Shown here piece after piece: positions 26,636 through 35,968 of a stretch of DNA of 64,000 nucleotides (position 1 is its first letter; every line of letters begins with the position of its first letter). The translations under genes and the position numbers were made by a program. Source of the stretch: Bradyrhizobium barranii subsp. barranii (GTDB taxonomy: Bacteria; Pseudomonadota; Alphaproteobacteria; Rhizobiales; Xanthobacteraceae); contig NZ_CP086136.1 in NCBI RefSeq assembly GCF_017565645.3, forward strand, positions 6,865,501 through 6,929,500, given 5' to 3'. Under the pieces are notes generated by a model that was given only the letters and a program-made list of their open reading frames with translations, searched no databases and was not told the origin of the DNA.

Positions 26636-27802
26636 TCACTCGACCCGCGCCAGCACCGCGAGCTTGCGGATGCCCTTGTTACGGTAGGCGTCGAGGAACG
26701 CGTAATAGTCCTTGAACGACACGCAGCCGTTGGAGTCACCGTTCGGCCCGAGCATAAAGGTGTGGGCGAGCAGGCCGTCGCGGCCGTAGATCGCGCTCTC
26801 GCCGCCGATCGGGGTCAGGCGCAGCGCCGGCACACCATGGAACAGCGCTTCGCGCGGCTTCAGCATGTAGATGTGCGGCGGCGTCACGCCGCGCATGCGG
26901 ACACGCGAGGAGCGCGGATCGTCGAGATTGGAGCCAAGGCCGGAATGCGCCTCGAGCTTGGTACCGTCGGGCAGGTAAACCATCTTGGCGGTGATGTCGT
27001 AGACCGCCGTGTCGCGCTCATAGGGCGCCGAACCGCCGAGCATGGGGTTCTGCTCCCGCGGCGCGATGGACGCGGTCACGCTGGCATCAGCCGAGGCATA
27101 GGCCAGCAGCCCGCCGGACGGCTCGCGCTTGCCCCAGAGCTTCTCGACCATCGACTGGCGCGGACCGGTGATCGACATCACCGCGGCCTTGGCGCGATCG
27201 GCAAACGATTTCGGCTTCGCCTCGGGTGCCGGCACGATCTCGGCCGGATCGGCCGAAGCCAGTTGCATCTGCGCATCCGGTGCGCGCTTGGCCTTCTCCG
27301 CGGACTTGTCAGCAATCTTGGCCGGCACCGCCGGCTTCAGCGCGTCCGCGACCTTCGCGATCACGCTCTGCTTGGGGGCGTCCTTCGACGCTTCCTTGGC
27401 GACGGCGACCTGGGTTGCGGGCGCGGCGCTCGCGTTCGACGCAACGCCCTGGGTCGCGGCCGCGGCAAAGCGCTCGTTGAACATCTCGCGCGAGATCGGG
27501 GCTGCGACCTGAAGCCGGTCGGGCAGCAGCGCAAAGGTGTCCCTGATGGCCTCGCCAGCCTCACGCAGCGCCACCCTGGGCGCGCGCTTGATCACGGGCT
27601 CGTCGTAGCCAATGCTGCCGACGGTCGGATAGACGCTGGCGCCGAGGACGTTGCTGTAGATGGTCCAGCCGGCGCCCATCACGACGCAGCCGATCGCCGC
27701 GGCGCCCAGCCAATTGGTGGTGGTCATTTTCCGGGAAGGCTTCCGAAGAGAATTCTTGGACTTCCGTGCCGCGTTACTCTGCGCAGCGATACTCGTACTC
27801 AT
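26636..27802 (-). CDS. DUF2778 (Tlde1-like L,D-transpeptidase fold) protein with N-terminal membrane anchor
   Basis: 388 residues. Basic N-terminus, one membrane helix (LGAAAIGCVVMGAGWTIYS, about 29-47), a long Ala/Lys/Pro-rich linker, and a C-terminal DUF2778 domain. That domain holds HTFMLGPNG and GDSNGCVSF, with Cys360 as presumed nucleophile and the upstream His as partner. Related Tlde1 proteins remodel peptidoglycan peptides as type VI effectors, but many rhizobia have chromosomal copies without secretion genes; none are near here. The start at 27802 has aagg upstream. Confidence 0.8.
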   Translation of the reverse strand: MSTSIAAQSNAARKSKNSLRKPSRKMTTTNWLGAAAIGCVVMGAGWTIYSNVLGASVYPTVGSIGYDEPVIKRAPRVALREAGEAIRDTFALLPDRLQVAAPISREMFNERFAAAATQGVASNASAAPATQVAVAKEASKDAPKQSVIAKVADALKPAVPAKIADKSAEKAKRAPDAQMQLASADPAEIVPAPEAKPKSFADRAKAAVMSITGPRQSMVEKLWGKREPSGGLLAYASADASVTASIAPREQNPMLGGSAPYERDTAVYDITAKMVYLPDGTKLEAHSGLGSNLDDPRSSRVRMRGVTPPHIYMLKPREALFHGVPALRLTPIGGESAIYGRDGLLAHTFMLGPNGDSNGCVSFKDYYAFLDAYRNKGIRKLAVLARVE

Positions 27803-28384
27803 TCGCCTTGCGTCCAGGACGGTGTCACTCAGTCCCCCTTCGAAGTGCCGCTGGTCACGATCCGGGAACAGCATCTCGCAGGAGGTCGGAGCGTCATTAA
27901 GGCGACTTTTAGTTAAATGCAGATTAAGTTCGGGCAGATGTGAGGCACCGCGTTAACGCTGTCCCATTTCGAGAAAAAAGTCCGCAGAACTACGGACTTA
28001 GCAGCATCTGTTAACTATAATTCTCGGCCGGTTCGGCGCGTTCGACGGACGTCACAGGCCGCCCCTCTAAGGCCATCCAACCAAGTCGTTTTCGTGGTCT
28101 TCAATACCCGGACAATAGCGGGGAAGCGTTGCGCGAGGCTGGTGCGCGCTGCCCTCTCCAGCGGGTGTCAGCAGGGTGGCGGCAGAGCCTGTCCCACATC
28201 ACACATCGCGCACAGAGTGCTCACGCGGCACGGCGCCCTGACTGAAAGTTGATCGCGTCGGACTGGAAAAGACCGCACCGAGGAAATAGCTGCGAGAGCG
28301 GCACTTTTCAGCAGCCTCTGCGTGTGATACGGTACCGTATCAACATCGCTTTGAACTGTGCCAAGCACGCAAACGGAGGCTGGC
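27803..28384. other. Non-coding interval upstream of the FecR gene
   Basis: About 580 bp between divergent genes without a convincing coding frame. It contains an AT-richer segment around 27895-28025 and a perfect 18-bp palindrome at 28325-28342 described separately. I see nothing else I can name. Confidence 0.5.
28325..28342. promoter_or_regulatory. Perfect 18-bp palindrome (probable operator)
   Basis: TGATACGGT followed directly by its reverse complement ACCGTATCA, ending 42 bp before the FecR-domain gene. Its length and zero spacer resemble TetR-type operators, but no regulator gene is adjacent. Confidence 0.55.
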
Positions 28385-28909
28385 ATGAGAGGGATCGCGG
28401 GCGCCGGTATTTTCGCTCTGGCGTGGTTGTTTCAGCTGACCGGGTCTGCGAATGCACAGCCGGCTGTCAACGTCGGCTGCACGGCATCGCCATCGGCTGC
28501 GGGCACGCAAGTGTGGCGCTGCGACAACGGCATCACCATCGTTGCGGAAAACGGCGCCAGATTTGAACTTAAGGACGCCAACCGCGACGGACATATTGAC
28601 TCCGTGGAGTTGAGCAGCAAGGCGCTGCTGATCGAGGTGCCCAAGAAGCCCGGCGGCAATCCCTTCAAGGTGCTGACGCCGCAGGCGATCGCCGCAGTGC
28701 GCGGGACCAAATGGGCCGTCGATGTCGCTGAGGCCAAGACCGCGGTCTTCGTTGCTGACGGCCGTGTCGGTGTGAGCCGCAGGGCTCGTGGACGCGGCGT
28801 CGTGCTCGGACCGGGCCAAGGCGTCGATGTCGAGGCAACCGGCCCGTTGACCGTCAAGACCTGGGGCCAGCCGCGCGTCGACGCGCTGATGGCAAGACTG
28901 GGTCAATAA
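28385..28909 (+). CDS. Exported FecR-domain protein
   Basis: 174 residues. Signal peptide at about 1-24 (ALAWLFQLTGSANA). The mature region is a FecR-type beta domain: ARFELKDANRDGHIDSVELS, IAAVRGTKWAVDV, then VFVADGRVGVSRR and VVLGPGQGVDVEA. FecR domains in the periplasm sense or scaffold signals. ATG at 28385 follows ggagg. The CHASE2 adenylate cyclase follows after 61 bp on the same strand, a pairing that suggests the FecR protein presents a signal to the cyclase's external domain. Confidence 0.8.
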   Translation: MRGIAGAGIFALAWLFQLTGSANAQPAVNVGCTASPSAAGTQVWRCDNGITIVAENGARFELKDANRDGHIDSVELSSKALLIEVPKKPGGNPFKVLTPQAIAAVRGTKWAVDVAEAKTAVFVADGRVGVSRRARGRGVVLGPGQGVDVEATGPLTVKTWGQPRVDALMARLGQ

Positions 28910-28970
28910 GGCCTGGACAATTAAGGCCCGCGCAGCAACGCCCGGGCGACAAAGAAGATTGCAGTACGTA

Positions 28971-30857
28971 ATGACTAGACGCGTTCAGATCCTGGTGGCA
29001 CTCGTCCTCACCGCGCTGTGGGGTGCCGGCATCTATGCCGGCCACGCCAACGGTCATCTGCGCTTTCTTGATCGGCTCGAGGCGACGCTGACGGATTGGC
29101 GGACCCAGGTCCGCGGCGTGCAGGCTCCGCCCGATCTCGTCACCATCGTTGCGATCGACGACACCGTCGTGAAACGCGGCGGCAGCTATCCGCTGCCGCG
29201 CGCCGATCTCGCGCGCGTCGTCGACACCATCGTGCAGTTCAAGCCGAAGGTCGTCGCGATCGACCTGCTGCTGGTCGACCGCAGCGCTGCGATCGGCGAC
29301 GCGACGCTGGCCAACACGCTCGCCACCGGTCCCATGGTGCTCGCCGCTGCGGCGATCTTCCCGACCGCCAGCGAGACCGTAGAGCCGGGCACCCAAGGTC
29401 CCCTCGCCGCGCTGCCACAGGCCGAGCGCTTCCTGCTGCCGCTGCCCGCCTTCGCCGATCACGCCGAGGTCGGAGTCGTCAACGTCGCGACGGGGCAGTC
29501 GGGCTCGCCGCTTTCGGTGCCGATGCTGTTCCGGACCCGCGACAAGGTCGAGCTGTCGTTTCCCTTGCGCGTCGCGACGCGCGCGCTCGACAAGCCGCTG
29601 ACGATCGCGCCGGATCATCTCATGCTCGGCGATCGCGTGGTGTCGACTGACAGCGATTTCGCGCTGCCGATCACCTATTACGGCCCGCGCCGCACCATCC
29701 GCACCGTCAGCGCCCAGAGCATTTTCGACGGTACGCTCAATCGCGCGGCGATCGAGAACCGCATCGTCGTGATCGGCGCCGCGGTCGCCGGCGGCGGCGA
29801 CTTCTATCCAACACCGTTCGATTCCCTGATGCCCGGCGTCGAGGTGATCTCGACCGCGATCACCCATCTCGTCGCCGGTGACGGCATCGTGCGCGACCGC
29901 AAGGTCCACATCGCCGACGCGCTTTTCGCGATCCTTTTGCCGATGCTGCTGGTCGGCCTGCTCGCCTGGCGGCGCAGCGCGCCCGGCATCGTCGCGGCCG
30001 CCGCGGTGATGATCGCCTGGGCCGGGCTCAATCTGTTCGCCTTCACGCACGGCGTTTGGCTGAACGCCGCGACGACACTTGCCGCCGCGGTGCCGCCGGT
30101 CGCGGTCTTTGCCGGCGTGCAGCTGTGGGCCGGCGGCCGCCGCACGCAATATTTTGCCGCCAAGAGCAGGTCGCTGGCGCAATTCCAGGCGCCCGCCGTG
30201 CAGGAATGGCTGACGCGCGATCCGAATTTCCTGTCCAGGCCGGTCCGGCAGGATGCGGCCGTCGTCTTCATCGATCTCTCCGGTTTCACGACGCTCAGCG
30301 AACGGATCGATCCGGACGAGCTGCAGCATCTGCTGAGGGCATTTCACGCGCTGATCGACAAGGCCGCGGTCGATTGCGGCGGCCTGATCACCGGCTTTCT
30401 CGGCGACGGCGCCATGATCCTGTTCGGACTGCCACACGCGATGCCCGACGACGCGGCGCGCGCGCTGCAATGCTCGATCGACCTGTATCGCAGCGTCGAT
30501 CGCTGGATCGCTTCGCTGCCGCCTGCCCTTCGCGGCCAGCTCGGTTTCAAGATCGGCGCGCATTTCGGCCCGATCGTCGCCTCCCGCCTCGGTGAAAGCC
30601 ACCAGCACATCACGGCGACGGGCGACACGGTCAACGTCGCGAACCGCTTGATGGAGGTTGCCGCCCAGAACTGTTCGCGGCTCGCGCTGACCGATACGCT
30701 GCTTGATGCGGCCGACTTCCACGGCGCTCCCAACGGCATTCTGTCAGGTCCCCTGCTCACCCAGGTCCGCGGCCGCTCCGGCGTCGTGACCGTCTGGTTC
30801 TGGCGCGACCAGAATGGGCCGGGTCAGGCCGCCACCAGGGCCGAGATGATCGACTGA
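28971..30857 (+). CDS. CHASE2-domain adenylate/guanylate cyclase
   Basis: About 628 residues. An N-terminal helix (8-26), a periplasmic CHASE2 sensor (about 30-310; PPDLVTIVAIDDTVVKRGGS, VVAIDLLLVDRS), three membrane helices (about 315-400), then a class III cyclase domain with metal-binding Asp in FIDLSGFTTLSERI and GFLGDGAMILFGLP, and GDTVNVANRLMEV. It makes cAMP or cGMP in response to an external signal. ATG 28971 is preferred; a TTG at 28959 is possible. It probably forms an operon with the FecR gene. Confidence 0.92.
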   Translation: MTRRVQILVALVLTALWGAGIYAGHANGHLRFLDRLEATLTDWRTQVRGVQAPPDLVTIVAIDDTVVKRGGSYPLPRADLARVVDTIVQFKPKVVAIDLLLVDRSAAIGDATLANTLATGPMVLAAAAIFPTASETVEPGTQGPLAALPQAERFLLPLPAFADHAEVGVVNVATGQSGSPLSVPMLFRTRDKVELSFPLRVATRALDKPLTIAPDHLMLGDRVVSTDSDFALPITYYGPRRTIRTVSAQSIFDGTLNRAAIENRIVVIGAAVAGGGDFYPTPFDSLMPGVEVISTAITHLVAGDGIVRDRKVHIADALFAILLPMLLVGLLAWRRSAPGIVAAAAVMIAWAGLNLFAFTHGVWLNAATTLAAAVPPVAVFAGVQLWAGGRRTQYFAAKSRSLAQFQAPAVQEWLTRDPNFLSRPVRQDAAVVFIDLSGFTTLSERIDPDELQHLLRAFHALIDKAAVDCGGLITGFLGDGAMILFGLPHAMPDDAARALQCSIDLYRSVDRWIASLPPALRGQLGFKIGAHFGPIVASRLGESHQHITATGDTVNVANRLMEVAAQNCSRLALTDTLLDAADFHGAPNGILSGPLLTQVRGRSGVVTVWFWRDQNGPGQAATRAEMID

Positions 30858-30870
30858 TTTTTGGGGCCGC

Positions 30871-32373
30871 TTACCGCGCCTCGGGCGGCGGCGAGCGGTC
30901 GAGCACGTCGCCCTTGGCGCCTTCGAGCAGATCAATGCCGTAGGTCTCGACCACGAGCGGCCCGCGCTTGCGCTGCAATTGCGCAATTTGCGTCACCTTC
31001 GCGAAGAGCTCGTCGAGGGCGGTATGGCCGTCCGGGCGCAGCTCGTCGACAGAGATCAGCTTGCCGGCAAGCAGCTTTGGATCGGGCTCGGGCATGTTGA
31101 CCCAGCGGATGCGCTGGTTCTGCTGCAGCACGCAGGTGCCGCGCGGCAGATAGAAGGCGAGCCAGCCCGTGGTGCCGTAGTCCTGCGCGAGCACGCAGGT
31201 CGCGCCACTGCGCGCGCGCACCGCTTCGATCTCGGCGGCGAGCTCGCGCCAGCCGACGCCGACGCTGCGCACCGTCGCGTCGCGGCGATAGCCCGACAGC
31301 CAGCCGGTGTTGGCCTGCACGATCAGCGCCGCAAACATCACGATGCCCACGGGCGCGGCCCAGCGCAGGCAGAAATCCGCGAGGCGCCGCGCGCGTGGTT
31401 GCCACGGCACGAGATTGGCGGCGGCGGCCGCGGCAACGATGAAGGGCGGATAGACCGGCGCGAACCAGTTGGCCTCGACGCGGGCATGCAGCGAATGCCA
31501 GACGAAATAGACGACGATGGTCCAGAACAGCGTCTCGATCAGCACACGCGAGGCCAGCGCGCCGGCCCGGCGCCAGGTCAGCGCGTGCAGGCCCATCGCG
31601 CCGAGGATGAAGACGAGCGGCGTTGCGAAGGCGACCTGGGTCGGGATCAGCTCGGCGATGAAGACGGGACGGAAGTCCTCGATCTTCGCGCGGCCGAGCT
31701 GCTTTACGAACGAGACCCATTGATGATCCGCATTCCACAGGATCACCGGTGAGAACAGCGCGAACGCAACGAGACCGCCGAGATAGGGCCAGGGCGAGAG
31801 GAACCAGCGCCGCAGTTTCGGCACGGCCGCAAGCCAGATCAGGATCGCGGCGCCAAAGAACATCGCGGTGTATTTCGACAGCAGCGCCGCGCCGACCGCC
31901 GCGCCGACAGCGAGCCACCAGACGCCGCGGCCGGTCTCCAGCACCTTGGCGAGGAAGAACAGCACGAAGCTGGAGGCAACCAGCAGCGGCGCATCCGGCG
32001 TGACGATCAGCGTGCCGACCGAGGCCATCATCGTCACGTTGAGCAGGATGGCGCTGGTCGCCGCCACCCGCACGCCGCCGAACAGGATGGCGGCGGAGCG
32101 GTAGATCGCATAGCTCATCGGCAGTGCGAGCAGGATCGAGAACACGCGGACGCCGAGCTCGGTGTCGCCGGCGATCATGGTGCCGGCGCGGATCACATAG
32201 GCGACCATCGGCGGGTGGTCGTAATATCCCCCGGCGAGGTTCTTCGACCACATCCAGTAATAGGCTTCGTCGAAAGAGATCGGCGTGAACGCGGCCGCAA
32301 CCAGCCGCAAGCCGACCAGCGCAACGATCACCAGCGCGGTATTGCGGACAATCCGCGCGTCAGCCCCGCCCAT
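30871..32373 (-). CDS. Glycosyltransferase family 39 (ArnT/PMT-like) membrane protein
   Basis: 500 residues with about ten membrane helices. The first periplasmic loop has SFDEAYYWMWSKNLAGGYYD followed by HPP, matching the GT39 DE-containing catalytic loop that uses a polyprenyl-phosphate sugar donor. It should transfer a sugar to lipid A, a protein or another envelope acceptor. The gene starts six bases after the GT2/GtrA gene, which is likely the donor-synthesising partner. Confidence 0.88.
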   Translation of the reverse strand: MGGADARIVRNTALVIVALVGLRLVAAAFTPISFDEAYYWMWSKNLAGGYYDHPPMVAYVIRAGTMIAGDTELGVRVFSILLALPMSYAIYRSAAILFGGVRVAATSAILLNVTMMASVGTLIVTPDAPLLVASSFVLFFLAKVLETGRGVWWLAVGAAVGAALLSKYTAMFFGAAILIWLAAVPKLRRWFLSPWPYLGGLVAFALFSPVILWNADHQWVSFVKQLGRAKIEDFRPVFIAELIPTQVAFATPLVFILGAMGLHALTWRRAGALASRVLIETLFWTIVVYFVWHSLHARVEANWFAPVYPPFIVAAAAAANLVPWQPRARRLADFCLRWAAPVGIVMFAALIVQANTGWLSGYRRDATVRSVGVGWRELAAEIEAVRARSGATCVLAQDYGTTGWLAFYLPRGTCVLQQNQRIRWVNMPEPDPKLLAGKLISVDELRPDGHTALDELFAKVTQIAQLQRKRGPLVVETYGIDLLEGAKGDVLDRSPPPEAR

Positions 32374-32379
32374 GTCGAG

Positions 32380-33513
32380 CTATTTCTTGCGCCAGACGAA
32401 CAGTCCGGACATCGCGTAGTTCCACACCACGCCCATCAGCGCGCCGGCCATGCCGGCCAGCCACCAGATCGGCTCCTGGTCGTAGACCGAGAAGGCGACG
32501 CCGACATTGGCGAGCAGGCCGACGCTGCACACGATGTAGAAGGCGATCAGGCCGCGCAGCAGCGCAAAGCCCTTCAGCCGCTGGTCGCGATAGGTGAGGA
32601 AGTTGTTGAGGGCGAAGTTGCTGGTCATGGCGACGATGGCGCCTGCGGCCTGCGCCTCCGCGAACGGCGCCTTGAACAGCTGAAGGGCGATGAACAGCGT
32701 CGTCAGATGCACCACGAGGCCGATGCCGCCGACCATCGCGAACAGGATGAAGCGCAGCGAGACAGCATCGTTGGTGAACTTGGCCAGCACCAGGCCGAGA
32801 AAATCCAGCGCGACCATGGAATCGAGCTTGCTCTCGCCGTGCTGGCGCTCGCCGAACGTGTAGGGAATTTCAACGGCTCGCAAGCTACCGTTCGCGCTCG
32901 CGACGAGGTCGAGCAGGATCTTGAAGCCGTGCACCGACAGTTTCGGAGCCAAGTCCTCGAAACGGTCGCGGCGAACCATGAAGAAGCCGCTCATGGGATC
33001 GGCGATCTCGACCCGCAGCGCCTTCCTGGCGAGTTCGGTCGCAAGCGCGCTGGCGCCGGCGCGCTGCTTGTTGAAGCCTTCGCTCTTGTAGCCCTCGATG
33101 TAGCGGCTGCCGACGACGAGATCGGCCTGGTCGCTTGCGAGCAGCAACAGCATCTTCGGCAGTTGCGTCTCGTCGTGCTGGAGGTCGGCATCGATCACGG
33201 CCACATAGGGCGCGCTGGAGGCCAGGATACCCTCGATGCAGGCGCCCGACAGGCCGCGGCGGCCGATGCGGCGGACACAGCGCACGCGGTTGTCGCGCTG
33301 CGCCAGCGCGCGCACGACGTCCCAAGTGCCGTCGGGCGAATTATCGTCGACGAACACGACTTCCCAGGCGACGTTGGCGAGCGTCGCCTCCAGCCGCCGG
33401 TACAGCACCGTGACGTTGTCGCGCTCGTTGAACGTCGGGACGATGACCGACAGTTCCGGCGCCTCTTGAGCCTGCGGGGGAGTGCCGGAGCCCGGTCTGA
33501 TCGCTTCATTCAT
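32380..33513 (-). CDS. GT2 polyprenyl-phosphate glycosyltransferase fused to a GtrA domain
   Basis: 377 residues. N-terminal GT-A fold with LSVIVPTFNERDNVTVLYRR, DDNSPDGTW and the DXD-type DADLQHDE motif, as in dolichol-phosphate mannose synthases. From about residue 245 a GtrA-type four-helix membrane domain follows (LRFILFAMVGGIGLVVHLTT). It should load a sugar onto polyprenyl phosphate and perhaps flip it. The neighbouring GT39 enzyme would use this donor. Confidence 0.9.
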   Translation of the reverse strand: MNEAIRPGSGTPPQAQEAPELSVIVPTFNERDNVTVLYRRLEATLANVAWEVVFVDDNSPDGTWDVVRALAQRDNRVRCVRRIGRRGLSGACIEGILASSAPYVAVIDADLQHDETQLPKMLLLLASDQADLVVGSRYIEGYKSEGFNKQRAGASALATELARKALRVEIADPMSGFFMVRRDRFEDLAPKLSVHGFKILLDLVASANGSLRAVEIPYTFGERQHGESKLDSMVALDFLGLVLAKFTNDAVSLRFILFAMVGGIGLVVHLTTLFIALQLFKAPFAEAQAAGAIVAMTSNFALNNFLTYRDQRLKGFALLRGLIAFYIVCSVGLLANVGVAFSVYDQEPIWWLAGMAGALMGVVWNYAMSGLFVWRKK

Positions 33514-33784
33514 GACGGCAGCGTATATCCGCCGCGTCCTGCGCTGCCAAGACGTTGCGCTGCCAAGATCTACCGAGCCGGGGGTCTGTGGGGAAAGGCC
33601 CAAAAAGGGCCCAAAAATGCCAACGACCCCGGAACGGCGGACCGCGCGTACATCCGGCGCAAGCCCAAGCTATTCCAAGGTCGTTCCAGCGCCGGAGGTT
33701 TCGCTCAACGTCGCCGTTACAAGCTAGATAGGTACGGCAAAACCGCTTCGCAAGGGGGCATAGCGGCCCTTTTTCAGATCCTTG

Positions 33785-33985
33785 CTAGTTCGGGACTTCC
33801 TTGATCACCGGCCCACGCGGCACGGGGGCGGCCGGGACAGCGGGCGCCGTCGCCGGAGCCGGCTCGGCCTTTGCCGGCCTGGGCGGCTTGCCGTACTGGC
33901 CGATCGGCCCCAATACGACGGCGACCGCGAGCACGACCGCCGCGACGATCGCGCCTAGAATGCCACCCACCGACTCAGACGACAT
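33785..33985 (-). CDS. Small single-pass membrane protein, hypothetical
   Basis: 66 residues from ATG 33985: one hydrophobic helix (GGILGAIVAAVVLAVAVVLG) and a Pro/Ala-rich C-terminus (PAKAEPAPATAPAVPAAPVP). No family recognised. Alternative in-frame starts exist upstream to 34027. A real but uncharacterised small protein of this composition is plausible in this group. Confidence 0.5.
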   Translation of the reverse strand: MSSESVGGILGAIVAAVVLAVAVVLGPIGQYGKPPRPAKAEPAPATAPAVPAAPVPRGPVIKEVPN

Positions 33986-34064
33986 GGAAGCGCCCATCCC
34001 TGTTCCAGATGCGTCCAGCAATACCATGGATGCGCGCGGAGCTGGAAGAGCCCCCGCGGAGGGG

Positions 34065-34141
34065 CGAGTAGCGAATGGCTCGTCGCGAATGAGGAGCGCC
34101 GGCTTACGTGCCCTCTTCGCGATGGGCCATTCGCGACGGCC
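34065..34141. repeat. Palindromic repeat, GCGAATGGC...GCCATTCGC type
   Basis: gtagcgaatggc at the left and gccattcgcgac at the right, with inner arms gtcgcgaatgagg and ctcttcgcgatgg. It fills the gap between two minus-strand small genes. Confidence 0.6.
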
Positions 34142-34525
34142 CTACTTTGCGGGCGGCCTGTGCTTGACGAAGGCCGTCACGATGTCCTTCTGCGCCGACT
34201 CGACCGCCCTGTTCGCGGTGGCGAGATGGGCGCCGGCATCGATGTTCGGATACTGCGTGGTGAGATAGTCGAGCAACGCCACCCGGTAATATTGCCGCTC
34301 CGACGGACAGGCGCCCGCGACCGAGCGGCCGAAATCCTGTTCCGACATTCCCTGATTGGAGTCGCGCGAATATTCCCGCGCCAGGCAATGCCAGTAATCG
34401 TCGCGGCCCTGCATGGCGAGCTTCTGCGCGCCCTTGGCATCGTCGTCATCGTCGGCCATGGCACCAAACGTCATGGCAGCAGATGTCATCATGACGATCG
34501 CCGCTCCCACCATCAGCATCCGCAT
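34142..34525 (-). CDS. Small exported hypothetical protein
   Basis: 127 residues with a signal peptide (MLMVGAAIVMMTSAAMTFGA, cleavage before DDDDDA) and a helical mature domain containing two Cys (HCLAREYSRDSNQG, GACPSERQYY). No family recognised. The start at 34525 has AAAGGAG seven bases upstream, a very good site. It is divergent from the DUF72 gene. Confidence 0.65.
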   Translation of the reverse strand: MRMLMVGAAIVMMTSAAMTFGAMADDDDDAKGAQKLAMQGRDDYWHCLAREYSRDSNQGMSEQDFGRSVAGACPSERQYYRVALLDYLTTQYPNIDAGAHLATANRAVESAQKDIVTAFVKHRPPAK

Positions 34526-34625
34526 TCTTGTTCTCCTTTTGCGCGGGTCCCGTTGCGACCTTAGACGGGACGGCGCAACTGGCCAATCACATCTGGTTTG
34601 ATTAGGATGAGGTCCCTCCCTGTCG

Positions 34626-35462
34626 ATGCGAGACCCTCCCGTGGCCAAAGCAAAAACCGCGTCCAAAAAATCCGGCAACATCTTCATCGGCGTCGGCGGC
34701 TGGACCTTCGAGCCCTGGCGCGGCGTGTTCTACCCGGAGAAGCTTACGCAGGCCAAGGAGCTGTCCTATGCCGCCTCGAAGCTGACCTCGATCGAGATCA
34801 ACGGCACCTATTACGGCTCGCAGAAGCCGGAGAGCTTTCGCAAATGGGCCGGCGAAGTGCCCGATGGTTTCGTGTTCTCGGTGAAGGGACCGCGCTTCGC
34901 CACCAACCGCCGCGTGCTCGCCGAGGCCGGCGATTCCATCAAGCGGTTCTATGATTCCGGCGTGCTGGAACTCGGCGACCATCTCGGACCGGTGCTGTGG
35001 CAGTTCGCGCCGACGAAAAAGTTCGACGGCGCCGATTTCGGCAAATTCCTCGAGCTGTTGCCGCGCAAGCTCGAGGGGCGCGCGCTGCGCCATGTCGTCG
35101 AGGTCCGCCACGACAGTTTTTGCGCGCCGGACTTCGTCGCGTTGATCCGCGAGTTCGAGACGCCTGTCGTGTTCGCCGAGCACGGCAAATATCCGGCGAT
35201 CGCCGACGTCGCCGGCGATTTCGTCTATGCACGGCTCCAGAAGGGCAATGACGAGATCAAGACCTGCTATCCGCCGAAGCAGCTCGATGCCTGGGCCAAG
35301 CGCTTTCAGGACTGGGCCGAGGGGAGCGAACCCGACGATCTGCCGAAGGTCGACAAGGCCAAGCCGAAGAAAGAGCCGCGCGACGTGTTCGCCTATGTCA
35401 TCCACGAGGGCAAGGTGCGCGCACCGGCCGGCGCCATGGAACTGATCGCACGGGTGAGCTGA
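34626..35462 (+). CDS. DUF72 domain-containing protein
   Basis: 278 residues covering the DUF72 TIM-barrel: FIGVGGWTFEPWRGVFYPE, LTSIEINGTYYGSQKPESF, FSVKGPRFATN, and the C-terminal AYARLQ-like motif. Function is unproven. It ends nine bases before a DUF488 gene; DUF72 and DUF488 genes are often neighbours, suggesting one pathway. Start could be ATG 34626 or GTG 34641. Confidence 0.88.
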   Translation: MRDPPVAKAKTASKKSGNIFIGVGGWTFEPWRGVFYPEKLTQAKELSYAASKLTSIEINGTYYGSQKPESFRKWAGEVPDGFVFSVKGPRFATNRRVLAEAGDSIKRFYDSGVLELGDHLGPVLWQFAPTKKFDGADFGKFLELLPRKLEGRALRHVVEVRHDSFCAPDFVALIREFETPVVFAEHGKYPAIADVAGDFVYARLQKGNDEIKTCYPPKQLDAWAKRFQDWAEGSEPDDLPKVDKAKPKKEPRDVFAYVIHEGKVRAPAGAMELIARVS

Positions 35463-35471
35463 GGATGGTTC

Positions 35472-35933
35472 ATGGCAAAGGCGAAAAAGCTCTTCACCAT
35501 CGGTTATGAACAGACGCCGCCCAAGGCGGTGCTCGACGAGCTGGTAGAGGCCGGCGTCAAGCTCGTGGTCGACGTGCGCGCGGTGACCTCTTCGCGCCGG
35601 CCCGGCTTTTCGAAGAAGCAGCTGTCCGCGGGCCTCGATGAGCGCGGGATCGCCTATGTCCATCTCGCCGCGCTCGGCACGCCGAAGGAAGGCCGCCTCG
35701 CCGCGCGCAGCGGCCAATACGAAGTGCTGGAGAAGATCTATTCAAAGCACCTGAAGACGCCGCAGGCCAGGGAAGAGATGGACGAGCTCTCGGCGCTGGT
35801 GATGAAGGCCGGTCCGGTCTGCCTGCTCTGCTACGAACGCGATCACACCCACTGCCACCGCCAGATGATCGCGGAGATCATCGAGGAGCGCGATGGCGTG
35901 GCGGTGAGGAATTTGGCGGGGCGGCAGGTGTAG
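35472..35933 (+). CDS. DUF488 domain-containing protein
   Basis: 153 residues with the family elements FTIGYEQTPPKAVLDELVEA, VVDVRAVTSSRRPGFSKKQL and the Cys/His motif CLLCYERDHTHCHRQMIAE near the C-terminus. The paired Cys and His suggest metal or nucleic-acid binding; role unknown. It follows the DUF72 gene in a tight operon. Confidence 0.88.
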   Translation: MAKAKKLFTIGYEQTPPKAVLDELVEAGVKLVVDVRAVTSSRRPGFSKKQLSAGLDERGIAYVHLAALGTPKEGRLAARSGQYEVLEKIYSKHLKTPQAREEMDELSALVMKAGPVCLLCYERDHTHCHRQMIAEIIEERDGVAVRNLAGRQV

Positions 35934-35968
35934 CGGCCTTCGGGCGGGAGGACGACTTTAACCGTAGC

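Noticed and set aside
32215..33804. 529-codon plus-strand frame
   Set aside because: Antisense to the two glycosyltransferase genes, which have strong family motifs; composition is that of a shadow frame.
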